Origin: Halisarca cf. caerulea
Lineage: Eukaryota; Porifera; Demospongiae; Chondrillida; Halisarcidae
Length of the DNA: 64,000 bases
Assembly: GCA_963170055.1 (NCBI GenBank)
Contig: CAUJGJ010000030.1
Coordinates: forward strand, 3,450,266-3,514,265
Direction of reading: 5' to 3'
A program made the translations under genes and the position numbers. The notes under the pieces were generated by a model that had not been told where the DNA came from, searched no databases, and worked only from the letters and a program-made list of their open reading frames with translations. Below, one piece after another: positions 53,425 through 64,000 of the stretch (position 1 is the stretch's first letter; each line of letters starts with the position of its first letter).

Positions 53425-54229
53425 ATGGGCAAAATCAAGGACAAGCGCTATAGGAATCGTCATGATCCTCTACACGCTAATGGCAAGCGGAGGATTGATG
53501 TTGAAGACACGTACTGTGTTCCTAGTCATATAAGTACGGGTCCAAGAGCCTTGTCGTCGACTTCGAGTGGGAAAGAAAAGCCTCCATTTGTAATAGAGAA
53601 GGTGATTCTGCAATATTGTGCATGAAGAACAGGGAACCTCCGATAGTGGACTCTCCGAAAGATTAGGACACGATATAATAAACCTCTCTACAAAAGACAC
53701 GACTTACAGTCCCAGTATAATTCCTACAATACATCTTGTACCTGACAACCTCTCTACAAAGAACAAATGGACTGAATTTAAGTCGTCCCCAAAGTGTCCT
53801 TTATTCAGAGGTTCCCCTGCATTGTGTTCGAATCAGGCGATATCTTCAAGAAATGACTTTATGCTTTCTTACTGAAGTTGGCCAGCAGTGACCCATCGGA
53901 CAAAGAGTATGCTTGCAGATGTGTGGCAATCTTTGTCTTTACTCCAAAATATCTGAAACAACTTTTAAAGTATGGGGTTTTGCCTCGCTTAACGTCCCTC
54001 TTCATCGATGACAGCTTGGCAGTGCGCGAAGTATCTGCTGGAGCTTTTCGGTGAGGAGTGAGGAGTGCACTTGTTCTTTTAATTTATAGGTATTTACATG
54101 GCTTATGTCAAGGAGTGTCTCCTTCCTCTTATTCCTTCAGAAATTTATCTTTGGCAGTTCTTTCTGGTGGGGATGATCTGAACATTGCAACTGAGGAAGT
54201 TCTGGCTTTGTTGTCTGTGCTCATTAGGG

Positions 54230-54297
<68 letters not shown>

Positions 54298-57089
54298 GTG
54301 CATACATTTTTGTGCATATGTGCGTATGTGCTAGTGTGTGCATTTGTTTGTCTGTCAATTATGTATGCATACATGCACATATGCTTGTGTGTGTGCATGT
54401 GTGTAGACGGTTTCCTTCCAACAGTGTTCCAGGTGTTACGTTGCACCTGGTTTGAAAAGCAAAGACCAAGAACTCTGGAAGGCCATCACAGTACAAGCTC
54501 TTCATGTTCTTTGGAATCTCGTGTGAGATAGTGTGTGTAAGGGGGGAGAGAAGGGTCTCGTGTGATCAGAACCATGGTGTTGACACTGTCTTATTGCTCT
54601 CCTTTGAGAATGTGTCTTGTCCACTCATTCTGCAGTGAGCTCTCTGACAAGACAGTGAGAGCTGTTGAAAGGGAGCAGTTGTTTCCTGTTATCCTTCAGT
54701 TTGCACAAGTTTTAGAAGATAAAGATGTCTCTTTACCAGCAGGTGAGGAGGTGGCTGCATCCTGCCATGATGTAGAGGTTCTGTTATGCTGTTTCGCTTA
54801 CAGCTCAGTGCTTGCTCAGTTTGAGTGAAGGAAATGCAGATCTGTGTTCCTGCGTTGCTAGGAGTTGTCAGCATGTTGACCACATTGTGTCTTGTGTGAA
54901 AAAAGCCCAGAAAAGTTCCTCAGGGATGGTAGTAGGAGTGGCACTCTCTGGTATGGGATTGCCAGTGTACATTTCTCATAGGGATTGTATGGTATCACAT
55001 GACATGCACATGACTACCACTTGACCAATGTGTGTTGGTGTCTTTATGCAGGAGTTCTTTGTAATATAGCAACAGAAATGAGTTCTGATAAAGTGTTAAA
55101 TCTATTTAATCTGGTTCATGGAACACTAGGAGATGTCTTGGATGTTGACATTACTTCCTTGTTGGCTCCTCCCACCAAAGATACCTCATCGTCTTCTTTA
55201 GTGGTGGATGCCAAGGATTCAGTGGTTAGTCTCTGTCATCTGAAACACACAAATCCTTCACCTCCTCTCTCCCAATGATCTTGCTTAGTCTGACAAAATC
55301 AGAAATATTTTGAGTTCGCAAATGTTGGCGCTGGAAATCCTGAGCAACTCCATTGCCCAAGGTAATGCTACTTTGCTTAAAATGTACCCTGTACCTGACA
55401 CACCCTCCACTATGACATGACACACCCTCCACTATGACATGACACACCCTCCACTCTGTCATGACATGCCCTCCACTATGACATGACACACCCTCCACTC
55501 TGTCATGACACACCCTCCACTCTGTCATGACACACCCTCCACTATGACATGACACACCCTCCACTGTGACATGACATGCCTCCTACATGACCAACCATCA
55601 CCAGATGAAGATGACTGGGAGGATATGGATGAAGAAGGTACTGGTAATGAAAGCGTTCTTGTAACAGAAGGTCCTGGTTGTGACTCGATACTGCTGGATT
55701 CAGTTGTGAAACACGGATTGGCTGCTAAAGTAACCCTCCTAAGGTATTCGGTGATTAAGCTGTCATCTCTTTGTGCAAATGCATTAGGTTTGGAAAAGGA
55801 GCCATTTTTTCCCTTCAGAAGTGTATGGTATGCTAGCCCCACTCCCTCCACTTTATCAAAAGTAAGGGCATGTGTGTGTTCACACTTGTAGTACTATGTT
55901 AATACAATGGTCTACAGTGTGTTCACCATGTGGACAACTTCACTTTGGGCTCTTTTTATAGGTTGTTGGAGGTCCAATGCACAGCCATGCTTTGTCTCCA
56001 AAACCTAGTGGCTGCCCTGGACACACCCACTTGGGGAGGGGCTCATGGATTACAGGAAATGACAGTATCTTTATTTTCTTCCTTGAGCAACAACAGTTAG
56101 TGCCATTTTTCACTTTTTTCCTATCCAAACACCTTCCCTGCCCTTTCTCCCCCTCTCTCCTCAACAGATCAAAGTGACCAAGTGTTGGAGCACACTTTAA
56201 GTCTGTTGAGAGCTGTTACCAGTGAAGTCTCTTCTCTGGAGAGAAAGGTCAGCTTCACTACGAGAGAACTGGGTAAAGTGGGCCAACCTTGTCATGTGGT
56301 ATATGAGAGAACTTGGTGAAGTGGGCCAACCTTGTCATGTGGTATATGAGAGAACTTGGTGAAGTGGGCCAACCTTGTCATGTGGTATATGAGAGAACTT
56401 GGTGGAGTGGGCCAACCTTGTCATGTGGTATATGAGAGAACTTGGTGAAGTGGGCCAACATTGTCATGTGGTATATGTTGCACTTGCTACTGCAGTCCCT
56501 CAACCAAGACCAAGTGGAGGTCCTCTGTCGCTTAGTGGTTTCACAAACTGCACCTTTGGTTTGTGTGTGTGCTGTGCAGGTCCTGGCTGTGGTATGCAAG
56601 CAGCCATCTTCTCCTTTACATCAGGTACAGCCCACTCGCCTGTACATAGCACCTGCTTTCGAACATATAGGGATTGGTATACAGAATGCATGGCTGTCAG
56701 ATTATGGTTTACAAGTGATTATCTTTTTATACAGCTGATCGCTATTGCTTTCAAGAGGATCCTGATAGAAAGTACCAATGAATTGTTGATTAGTGAGGTT
56801 TTGGATGGCATCTTTGGTTTTGATGACAGCGCACTCCCTGTAGTCCTCAGTTCAGGGCTCCTTGATGTCATGTCCTCTCTCTCATTTGGTTTACATCAAC
56901 AAGTAAGCCACTGCATTTCTCTCACCTGCCATCTCAAAGACTGTTGACCTTGTGCAAAACCTCATCTATTAGGGCACTCAACCAGTCAGAAGTGGCAAGG
57001 AGACGGCTGTTATTGATGTGGCTAGAACGAATCTCCCAAGATTCATTGACTATGTTAGAACACAGTGTTGTGTACCTATGAATAGTTAA
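53425..57089 (+). CDS. HEATR3: HEAT repeat-containing protein 3 (Syo1-like ribosomal protein importer)
   Basis: About twelve exons. Exon 1 (53425-53600) starts MGKIKDKRYRNRHDPLHANG, a basic N-terminus like MGKSRTKRFKRPQF in the family. Then come about 53877-54049 (KYLKQLLKYGVLPRLTSLF, DDSLAVREVSAGAFR), 54141-54232 (NLSLAVLSGGDDLNIATEEV), about 54435-54523 (ELWKAITVQALHVLWNL), about 54637-54742 (SDKTVRAVEREQLFPVILQF), about 55053-55225, an acidic-loop exon near 55605-55640 (PDEDDWEDMDEEG; family DPSDDEWEEL), near 56165-56250 (VLEHTLSLLRAVTSEV), near 56495-56620, near 56735-56900 (NELLISEVLDGIFGFDDSAL) and a last exon ending LPRFIDYVRTQCCVPMNS (stop 57087-57089). The acidic loop and the C-terminal NL.RFI.Y motif identify HEATR3. 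In yeast the homologue Syo1 carries uL18 and uL5 into the nucleus. Confidence 0.92.
54232..54296. repeat. (GT)n microsatellite at a HEATR3 splice donor
   Basis: GT tract beginning exactly at the donor after LIRE (GGGAG|GTGTGTG). Confidence 0.95.
55385..55582. repeat. 22-bp minisatellite in a HEATR3 intron
   Basis: Nine copies of GACACACCCTCCACTATGACAT, alternating with a 'ctctgtcat' form. Confidence 0.9.
56260..56475. repeat. 43-bp minisatellite in a HEATR3 intron
   Basis: Five copies of GAGAGAACTTGGTGAAGTGG plus 'gccaaccttgtcatgtggtatat'. Confidence 0.93.
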
Positions 57090-57162
57090 TTAATGGGTGT
57101 AGTACGTATATATAATTATTTCATTTCATTTCATTGATCACGTGGGGATCATGTGATGTAAA
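57090..57162 (+). promoter_or_regulatory. 73-bp HEATR3-EIF5B gap with E-box
   Basis: Same-strand gap containing TTGATCACGTGGGGATCATG (CACGTG at about 57140) 20 bp before the EIF5B start codon. HEATR3 3' processing and EIF5B initiation must share this stretch or overlap the neighbouring exons. No splice acceptor of trans-splicing type was seen directly before the ATG. Confidence 0.55.
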
Positions 57163-60100
57163 ATGGGCAAAAAGAAGGGCAAAAAGGTAGCGGATTGTGG
57201 AGCCGACGATCACCAGTAAGCTATGATACGCGATCAGTGACGTCCACTTCGTTTGAATGTTTGATGAAAATACCTAGAACTAATTCTTAAACGACTTAGC
57301 TGGTTGAGCTCAAGTTATAATTCTGTTTAAACCTTTTACTTAGATTGGATGATCTTGATGGCTCGACCACCGGACTGGACCACGACCACAAGGACCAGCT
57401 CGTCGGAGGGTAGGCCGTTTTAATACATTCACTTACAAATCAAATCTGTGTTCCAAATTTCCTGTCGCTTTTAGGGGTAAATTGTCAGAGAGCCAATCGG
57501 GAGATGTCCAAGGTAGACTAGAAAAGGGCAAAGTAGGCAAAAAGAAAGGGAAGAAAAAACATGAATGGTATATTTGCTTGTCTATTTGTAGTCAAATCAT
57601 TGAATCTTTTGTTTTTGTTTCACATTTTCCGTTTAGGGAGGACTTTGACATGGAAGAAGCACTATCAGAAGTTGTGGAGGACAAGGCCACAGACAAAGAA
57701 AGCAAAAAAGCAAAGAAAGGGGATATTAGGTGTGTGTGTGTGCACGTGTGCATGTGTGTGTGTGCATGTACATGATGTAGAGAATACTGCTCCCATGCAG
57801 TGTTGACAAAGATGTAGTGAGCGAACCTGTCCAAGCTGATAAGAAAGAGCAAGGGCCAAAATCATTGAAGAAAGGGAAAAAAGGAAAAAAGGATAACTGG
57901 TTTGTATCTGCCCAAGTAATGGTGTATCCCCAAACCCTTTGTTCATAAATCTTTATGTGCAGGCAAGACTTTGATATGGAAGAAGCTCTGTCTGAAGCAC
58001 TGGATGAGAAACCAGTGAGTGTGCAATTGGAGAAGGAAGGAAAGAAGGGAAGAAAGGTGAAGGATGAGGAAACCACAGTTGAGAGGAGTTCGCTTGTTGA
58101 GTATGTTCCCAGCTATGCTTCCCGCCAACTGGTTGTGTGAGAAGCTTCAGTTATAGTGCCATTTGTATTTAGAATGCCAAAGGATGTTTGTGAAAAACAG
58201 ATTCCCATGGAAACACCACCCGTGGAGTCTCCATTGGGTACTCCTGTCAAGGACCCTATCGCCACGGAGACACCTAAGACTGAAAACAGTGCTACAGCAA
58301 TGGATGTAGATGACAAGGAGGAAGGTGAGAGGGGTGAGGTGGGGATTGGTTGGTGAGGGTGGGGTGGGGATTGGTTGGTGAGGGGGGGGTGGGGATTGGT
58401 TGGTGAGGGGTGAGGTGGGGATTGGTTGGTGAGGCCCAGGGATGAGATGGAGATTGGTTGGTGAGGGGGGGTGAGGATTGGTTGGTGAGGGGGGTGGGGA
58501 TTGGTTGGTGAGGGGCAAGGTGAGGATTGGTTGGTGAGGGTTGAGGTGGGGATTGGTTGGTGTGGGGTGAGGTGGGGATTGGTTGGTAAGGGGTGGGGTG
58601 GGATGGAGTAGTGGGTTGGTGAGGGGTGGGATGGAGTAGTGGGTTGGTAAAGGGTGGGGGGGGGGGTGAGGTGGTGTTTTAGGCAATGAATCAGATGGTC
58701 TTTCCATAGATGATAAGAAAAAGAAAAAGAAGAAAAAGAAATTACCTGGAGAAAAGGATGAGAAGAAACCAAAGAAAAGTGCTGTTGGTACTGCTATCAA
58801 GAAGCGTTTGGAGGCTGTTCGAGCTGCTCAAAAGTTGCGAGAAGAGGAAGAGAGAAAGCGGATGGAAGCTGAAGAAGAAGCAGAAAGAAAGAGGCTGGAA
58901 GAATTAAGAATTGCTGAAGAGAAAAAGCAGCGTAAGAAGCAAAAGGAAAAAGAAAGAATTGAACGGTTGAAGAAAGAAGGCAAATATTTAACAAAGTCTG
59001 AAAAGGAGAAGAAAGCAAAACAGAAAGCAAGTTTGGAAGCTCTGAAAGCTCAAGGTATGGAGGTGTGCTATTGCCAGTTGGAATTGGGTGGTGTGGGGTT
59101 GGTATGTGTAACTGGTGTTCCAGCTGTTGTGTGCTTGTCTTGCACAGGTATTGACATACCCGGCTTGAAGCAGCCTGTGGAAGGAGATCGTAAACCAGTT
59201 CGTTACGGCAGTAGAGTTCGTCCAAAGAAGAAAGATTCTTCATTACCTCAATCGGCCACAGCTCAACCTTCTACAGACATACTAGACAAAACCTCCAAAG
59301 ATTGTGAACATCAAGATGGTTTAGGTACGACACACTATACTTCATTGCAGATGCACTAGTACTAGCCTTACTGATCCACACACACTAGTACTGGCTGAAG
59401 TCAATGTGGATGGTGGACGTGTTTGTGGCCAGGGTCAGTGTGGAAGTGCTCAGCAATGCAAGTGTAAACAATTACTACTTTGCACCCAATCAAATTTCCT
59501 GTCACCTTCCATGGGCACCTTCACTGATGAGTGTGTTCAGTAGGAATAGCAGGGTTTTTACAATAGGAAGGCTGTGAGATATTGAGTACAGTACTGCCCC
59601 ACTCTACTGTACTGTAATGACTTCGCTGGTGTACACACACAGAAGGGCTTGTTGTGGATATGTGTGCATACATTCTGGTATACATCTTGTTGGAGAAGCT
59701 TATGATTCGGATGCATTAGTGCAAAGTTGTACTAGTCCAACCGGCTTGTGGATGCAAGCTTTGTGAGAGATGCTTGCTGGGATGGAAATTAAAAGTATGT
59801 ACTGTTTTCTTGAACTAATGATCTTAGATGAAGTGAAGGAATCATCTGACGTGATAGAAGACTGGGAGGTGTTAGATGATGACAGCCATGTTGTAGAAAA
59901 GTGGGATGAAGTACAGAGTGTAAGTGGCGGGGAGGATGATGGGGAAGACAAGAAGGAGCCCCCTACCACTGAAGACCTCCCAGTAGAAGATAAGCTATCA
60001 TCAACATCCGCCATGTTGTCCACAGAAGACAAAACAATGGAAATGGACAAAGTGACATCAGAAGTGAGAGATTTGGAAGTTGAGGAAGAAAGTACATCAA

Positions 60101-61771
60101 GTGAAGAGGGCAGTGATGAAGAGCCAGAACAAGTGTTCAGGTCACCTGTGGTCTGTGTATTGGGACATGTTGACACTGGAAAAACAAAGATTTTGGATAA
60201 GGTACCATGTGTCATGGCTTGCTGCCTTTTTGTTCACAAGTTTCTAATGTGTAGATTCGTAGGACCAATGTCCAGGATGGAGAGGCTGGGGGCATTACAC
60301 AACAAATTGGAGCCACCTTTGTTCCTCAGTCAGCTATTCAAGACCAAACAAGGCATTTAAAAGAAGTGTGTTATTATCCTTTTTTCTGGAATAAGAACTA
60401 ATTACGTGATGTTTTTCTCCCAGTTCTCCCGTCAAGCGCTGATGATTCCTGGTCTGCTCATCATCGATACACCAGGTCATGAGTCATTCAGCAACCTTAG
60501 GACTAGGGGATCTTCTCTTTGTGACATTGCTATTTTGGTGGTAGATATTATGCATGGACTTGAGCCTCAGACTATTGAATCTATCAATATTCTAAAAAGA
60601 GGGAGAGTCCCTTTTATCATTGCTCTAAACAAGGTAGACCGTTTGCTGGACTGGAAACGAAGCCCAACTCTTGGTATCCGTGATAACTTGAAGAAGCAGA
60701 AGGTTGTAGCCTCTTCTCAATTTGAAGAGCTTTATCAACAAGTTATTGTTCAGTTTGCTGAGCAAGTAAGACCAAGTGTTTGTGGAGACGTTGGTACTCT
60801 GTAAATATCTTTCACCTTTCCATTGCACAGGAGCTGAATGTTTCTCTGTTCTGGAATAAAGTGAACTTCAAAGAGTACATTCCAGTGTGTCCCACGTCAG
60901 CCATGTCTGGTGATGGAATGGGAGACCTGATGGCCCTCCTGACAACTGTATGCCAGAAACATCTGCTTCAACAATTGCAGTTCTCAGAGGATTTGGAATG
61001 TCATGTACTTGAGGTAAGAAGAGTCCTTGGCTGTTCTTTTAGTGTTTTTTGTCACCTAATGTTCTTTTTAGGTGAAGGCAATAAGTGGTCTTGGAATGAC
61101 AATTGATGTTATCTTGAGGAATGGTTTCCTGAAAGAAGGAGATACTATTGTGTTGTGTGGCGTTGATGGGCCTTTTACCACTCAAATTCGAGCATTACTA
61201 ACCCCACAACCACTGAGGGAGCTCAGGGTTAAGGTAGTTTGTCTTCTTAAAGTTTTTCCCGTGTGTAAGGTAGAGCGTCGCACACTTCCTCCATATAGAA
61301 TACATACATCCAACATAAGTTGTTGGCTGGAGCTCAGGGCATCAAGTTAACAGGGAAAGAACTGGAAAAGGCACTAGCTGGTACTCCTTTGTTTGTGGCA
61401 TCATCTCCTGAAGACGTGGAGCCTTTGAAAGTACGCAAGTACATGCAGTGCACAGCTGAGGCTGAGTTTTATGCACAAAATTTTAGTGAGGTTACAAAAT
61501 TGAAAAAAAAAAATAGAATATAAAGATTTGGTAAACTTTGCATTTTTAATGTTGTGAATACGGCTACTATAATAGTGTGTCTATTCAAGTTTCATGAAGG
61601 CCTTGTTATTGTACAATTTGCTACAGCCTAACCTCACAATGTTTCTGTTTATGTTGTACCAGTGTACACTGAATAACACATAACGTATGCGTACATGCAC
61701 GTGTGCATACACACATACTCACGCATGCACACATGCACGCACACACGCACATACACACACACACACACGCA

Positions 61772-61846
<75 letters not shown>

Positions 61847-63064
61847 GATTTATGTATTGATGCTGTAGGACAAAGCACAGTCTACTCTATCAGCTACTCT
61901 GAATGCTGTAAAGTGCCAAGATATAGGGGTGTATGTACAAGCCTCTACTCTCGGATCATTAGAGGCTTTAGTTGAGTTTTTGAAGCATTCCAAGATTCCG
62001 GTATGTGATCAAGTGGCATTGTTATGAACATCTGGGACATTTTGCTGTTTTCTGTCTTGTCCACTGCAGTATAGTGGTGTGAATATTGGGCCAGTACACA
62101 AGAAGGATGTTATGAAGGCATCTGTGATGCTGGAACACAAAAATGAGTGTGTTTGTGTGTGTCTTTTGGTGTGGTGATGGTGTCTGTAGTGAAATGGTTT
62201 TCTGGTGTTTAGCTATGCTGTCATTTTGGCATTTGATGTGAAAATAGAGAGAGAAGCTCAGGAAATGGCGGATAGCCTTGGTGTAAGAATCTTTTCTGCT
62301 GATATCATCTATCATTTATTTGACAGTTTTATGAAGTATCGTGAGGTGTGTAGTGGGTTTAGTGGCATGTGTGTGTGTAGTTGGTTGATAGAATAACTTG
62401 AATTGATCCTTGTTAGGAGCTTCGGCAAAGGCTCCGGGAGCAATACAAGGACATAGCCATATTCCCATGCAAGCTAAAGATTCTGCCAAACTGTGTATTC
62501 AAGACTCGTGATCCCATAGTAGTGGGAGTGAAGGTTGAAGGGGGACTGGTGAAAGTAGGAACGCCATTGACAGTTCCCTCCAAGAATGTAAGATTTGATT
62601 GATATGTTTGTTTCTAAAGGGACTTGCATACTAGAATTTCATTTAGTCTTCTGATGTATGCTCCAGCTCTAGTTAGTGTCTTTGTAGACCTCTACTGTGC
62701 CAATCATTGCATACTTCGTTTTTATGCTCTAGTTTTGTGACATTGGCATTGTCAGTAGCATGGAAGCCAACCACAAACCAGTTGATGTGGTGAAGAAAGG
62801 TGCAGAGGTTTGTCTCAAGATTGACCCTATTCCAGGTGAGGCACCACGCCTCCTTGGAAGACATTTTGATGAAGCCGATCTGATAGTTAGCAAAGTAAGA
62901 CGACTGAACATTCTTGTAAAGCATCAATTGTTACTAGTCTCCATTTCCCAATGTAGATAAGCAGGCAGTCCATTGATGCAGTTAAAGACTACTTTAGAGA
63001 AGATTTACAGAAAGGAGACTGGCAGCTGATGGTAGAACTGAAGAAGCAATTTCAAATACTTTAA
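57163..63064 (+). CDS. EIF5B: translation initiation factor eIF5B (subunit-joining GTPase)
   Basis: About nineteen exons. It starts [18 protein letters not shown]. The N-terminal region (57163 to about 60120) is lysine- and acid-rich and disordered, with two related exons (57637-57729 and 57963-58100) both encoding [10 protein letters not shown], and a charged helix at 58708-59055 ([20 protein letters not shown]). The GTPase follows: G1 GHVDTGKT near 60165, switch [15 protein letters not shown] near 60270, G3 [12 protein letters not shown] near 60465, G4 NKVDRL near 60630. Domain II is at 61072-61232 ([20 protein letters not shown]) and the domain II/III linker at about 61301-61432 ([19 protein letters not shown]). 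Domain III is at about 61870-62345 ([31 protein letters not shown]), and domain IV with its last helix ends [15 protein letters not shown] (stop 63062-63064). eIF5B drives 60S joining and binds eIF1A. All catalytic motifs, including the G3 His (DTPGH), are present. Confidence 0.97.
58325..58668. repeat. G-rich minisatellite in an EIF5B intron
   Basis: About fourteen diverged copies of GGGGATTGGTTGGTGAGGGG, with a poly-G run near 58655. Confidence 0.9.
61735..61843. repeat. (CA)n microsatellite in an EIF5B intron
   Basis: About 100 bp of CA, impure at the left. It lies 27 bp before the acceptor of the exon encoding [15 protein letters not shown]. Confidence 0.93.
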
Positions 63065-63629
63065 ATTATTATTTCAATTGTAATGTCTTCATGTCATGTT
63101 TGCAAGCTTTGCCTTCCACAATACCGAGAGCATAATGGTTTTTCAGTATCGGTGGCCCAGAGCCATGCTCGCCAGTCCCCAAAAATAACCACAAACAAAG
63201 ATTGGGTCCGAGCTATGCCAGACTATGCATGGCTGGCAGAGAATGGAAATCGCAAGCAATTGGGACAGCATTAAGTGCTATCCACCATAAATTACACCAC
63301 AAGTTATATAAACAAAGTATAAAAATATACAGAATATATTATGTATAGATGCTAAAATTGAAATGTCTATTGGCATTCCTATTGCCATCAAATGTGCATT
63401 TTACCATGACATTGTGATCTGTCTCGACACCTGGAACTTTATCAGGGAGCCGCTCACTACAGACCAAATACTGACTGGGTTGCCTCCGGAAATGTCATTA
63501 GTGGGACAAACAGCTACTGTCTGTTGTGTATACTAATAGAAATGTACTAAAATGTATTGCAGCATGCAATACATGGAGTACTCGTTTTGGTATGCAACTT
63601 GTTACATATAACATAGAATGAATGTTTAC
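63065..63629. other. EIF5B downstream region, no recognised gene
   Basis: AT-rich sequence that should hold the EIF5B 3' UTR. A 63-codon open frame at 63083-63274 matches nothing I know and has no splice or start support. Nothing else was seen. Confidence 0.5.
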
Positions 63630-64000
63630 GATCAGCGCTACATCATAGGACCTAGAGCTATTGTGACCAGTGCTACGTCATAGGACCTAGAGCTATTGTG
63701 ACCAGTGCTACGTCATAGGACCTAGAGCTATTGTGACCAGTGCTACGTCATAGGACCTAGAGCTATTGTGACCAGTGCTACGTCATAGGACCTAGAGCTA
63801 TTGTGATCAGTGCTACGTCATAGGACCTAGAGCTATTGTGATCAGTGCTACGTCATAGGACCTAGAGCTATTGTGATCAGTGCTACGTCATAGGACCTAG
63901 AGCTATTGTGACCAGTGCTACGTCATAGGACCTAGAGCTATTGTGACCAGTGCTACGTCATAGGACCTAGAGCTATTGTGATCAGTGCTACGTCATAGCA
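63630..64000. repeat. 35-bp tandem array, runs off the window
   Basis: About ten near-identical copies of GTGCTACGTCATAGGACCTA plus 'gagctattgtgacca'. Each unit contains TACGTCA, a CRE/ATF-type half-palindrome. The c/t difference in 'gtgaccag/gtgatcag' comes in blocks. Confidence 0.95.

Noticed and set aside
57090..57162. Trans-spliced operon of HEATR3 and EIF5B
   Set aside because: Spacing is operon-like, but no acceptor of trans-splicing type precedes the EIF5B ATG and an E-box is present, so an independent promoter is simpler.
63083..63274. 63-codon + ORF after EIF5B
   Set aside because: No family match, no splice context, and it lies in the expected 3' UTR.

Overview
This is a eukaryotic nuclear window. 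It carries about thirteen intron-rich, single-copy, animal-type genes packed tightly together, with 46 to about 770 bp between neighbouring coding regions. The gene set (AKTIP, RELCH, CNOT1, p22phox/CYBA, a CCDC102-like protein, an NDRG protein, SSR1, UQCRFS1, INTS2, HEATR3, EIF5B), the GT-AG introns, the standard genetic code and a short interstitial TTAGGG run point to a metazoan. Short gene spacing and protein divergence suggest an early-branching animal, most likely a sponge. That placement is inference. I saw no rRNA, intact tRNA, CRISPR or prokaryotic feature.

Layout. The 3' end of an ARL2BP-like gene (+) lies at 411-650. Seven minus-strand genes follow head to tail: AKTIP (984-2014), RELCH (2205-8477), CNOT1 (8713-26528, about 17.8 kb), CYBA (27297-29645), a CCDC102-like gene (29984-34053), an NDRG-family gene (34484-37245) and SSR1 (37449-40039). 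At 40239-41645 a terminal-inverted-repeat element sits in the former SSR1 / Schlafen-like intergenic region. It carries a near-identical reversed copy of exon 2 of the Schlafen/AlbA-domain gene that starts 42 bp downstream of its target-site duplication (41695-43441, +). UQCRFS1 (43561-44798, -) and INTS2 (44995-53378, -) follow. HEATR3 (53425-57089, +) starts only 46 bp from the INTS2 start codon, and EIF5B (57163-63064, +) follows 73 bp after HEATR3. The window ends in a 35-bp tandem array.

Most genes are housekeeping: mRNA deadenylation (CNOT1), snRNA processing (INTS2), ribosomal protein import (HEATR3), ribosomal subunit joining (EIF5B), ER translocation (SSR1), complex III (UQCRFS1), membrane and vesicle traffic (RELCH, AKTIP, ARL2BP) and superoxide production (CYBA). 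I see no pathway that unites the neighbours, so the clustering looks like genome compactness rather than an operon.

Introns are dominated by minisatellites (15-60 bp units) and (CA)n/(GT)n tracts, and several (GT)n tracts begin exactly at the 5' splice site. The most interesting structure is the gene-capturing TIR element. It belongs to a family of elements that start TAGTCTCG and end CTAG, make 8-bp target duplications, and recur in the window. Exon coordinates were worked out by hand from splice signals, reading phase and family conservation. Those given to the base are firmer than those marked approximate.
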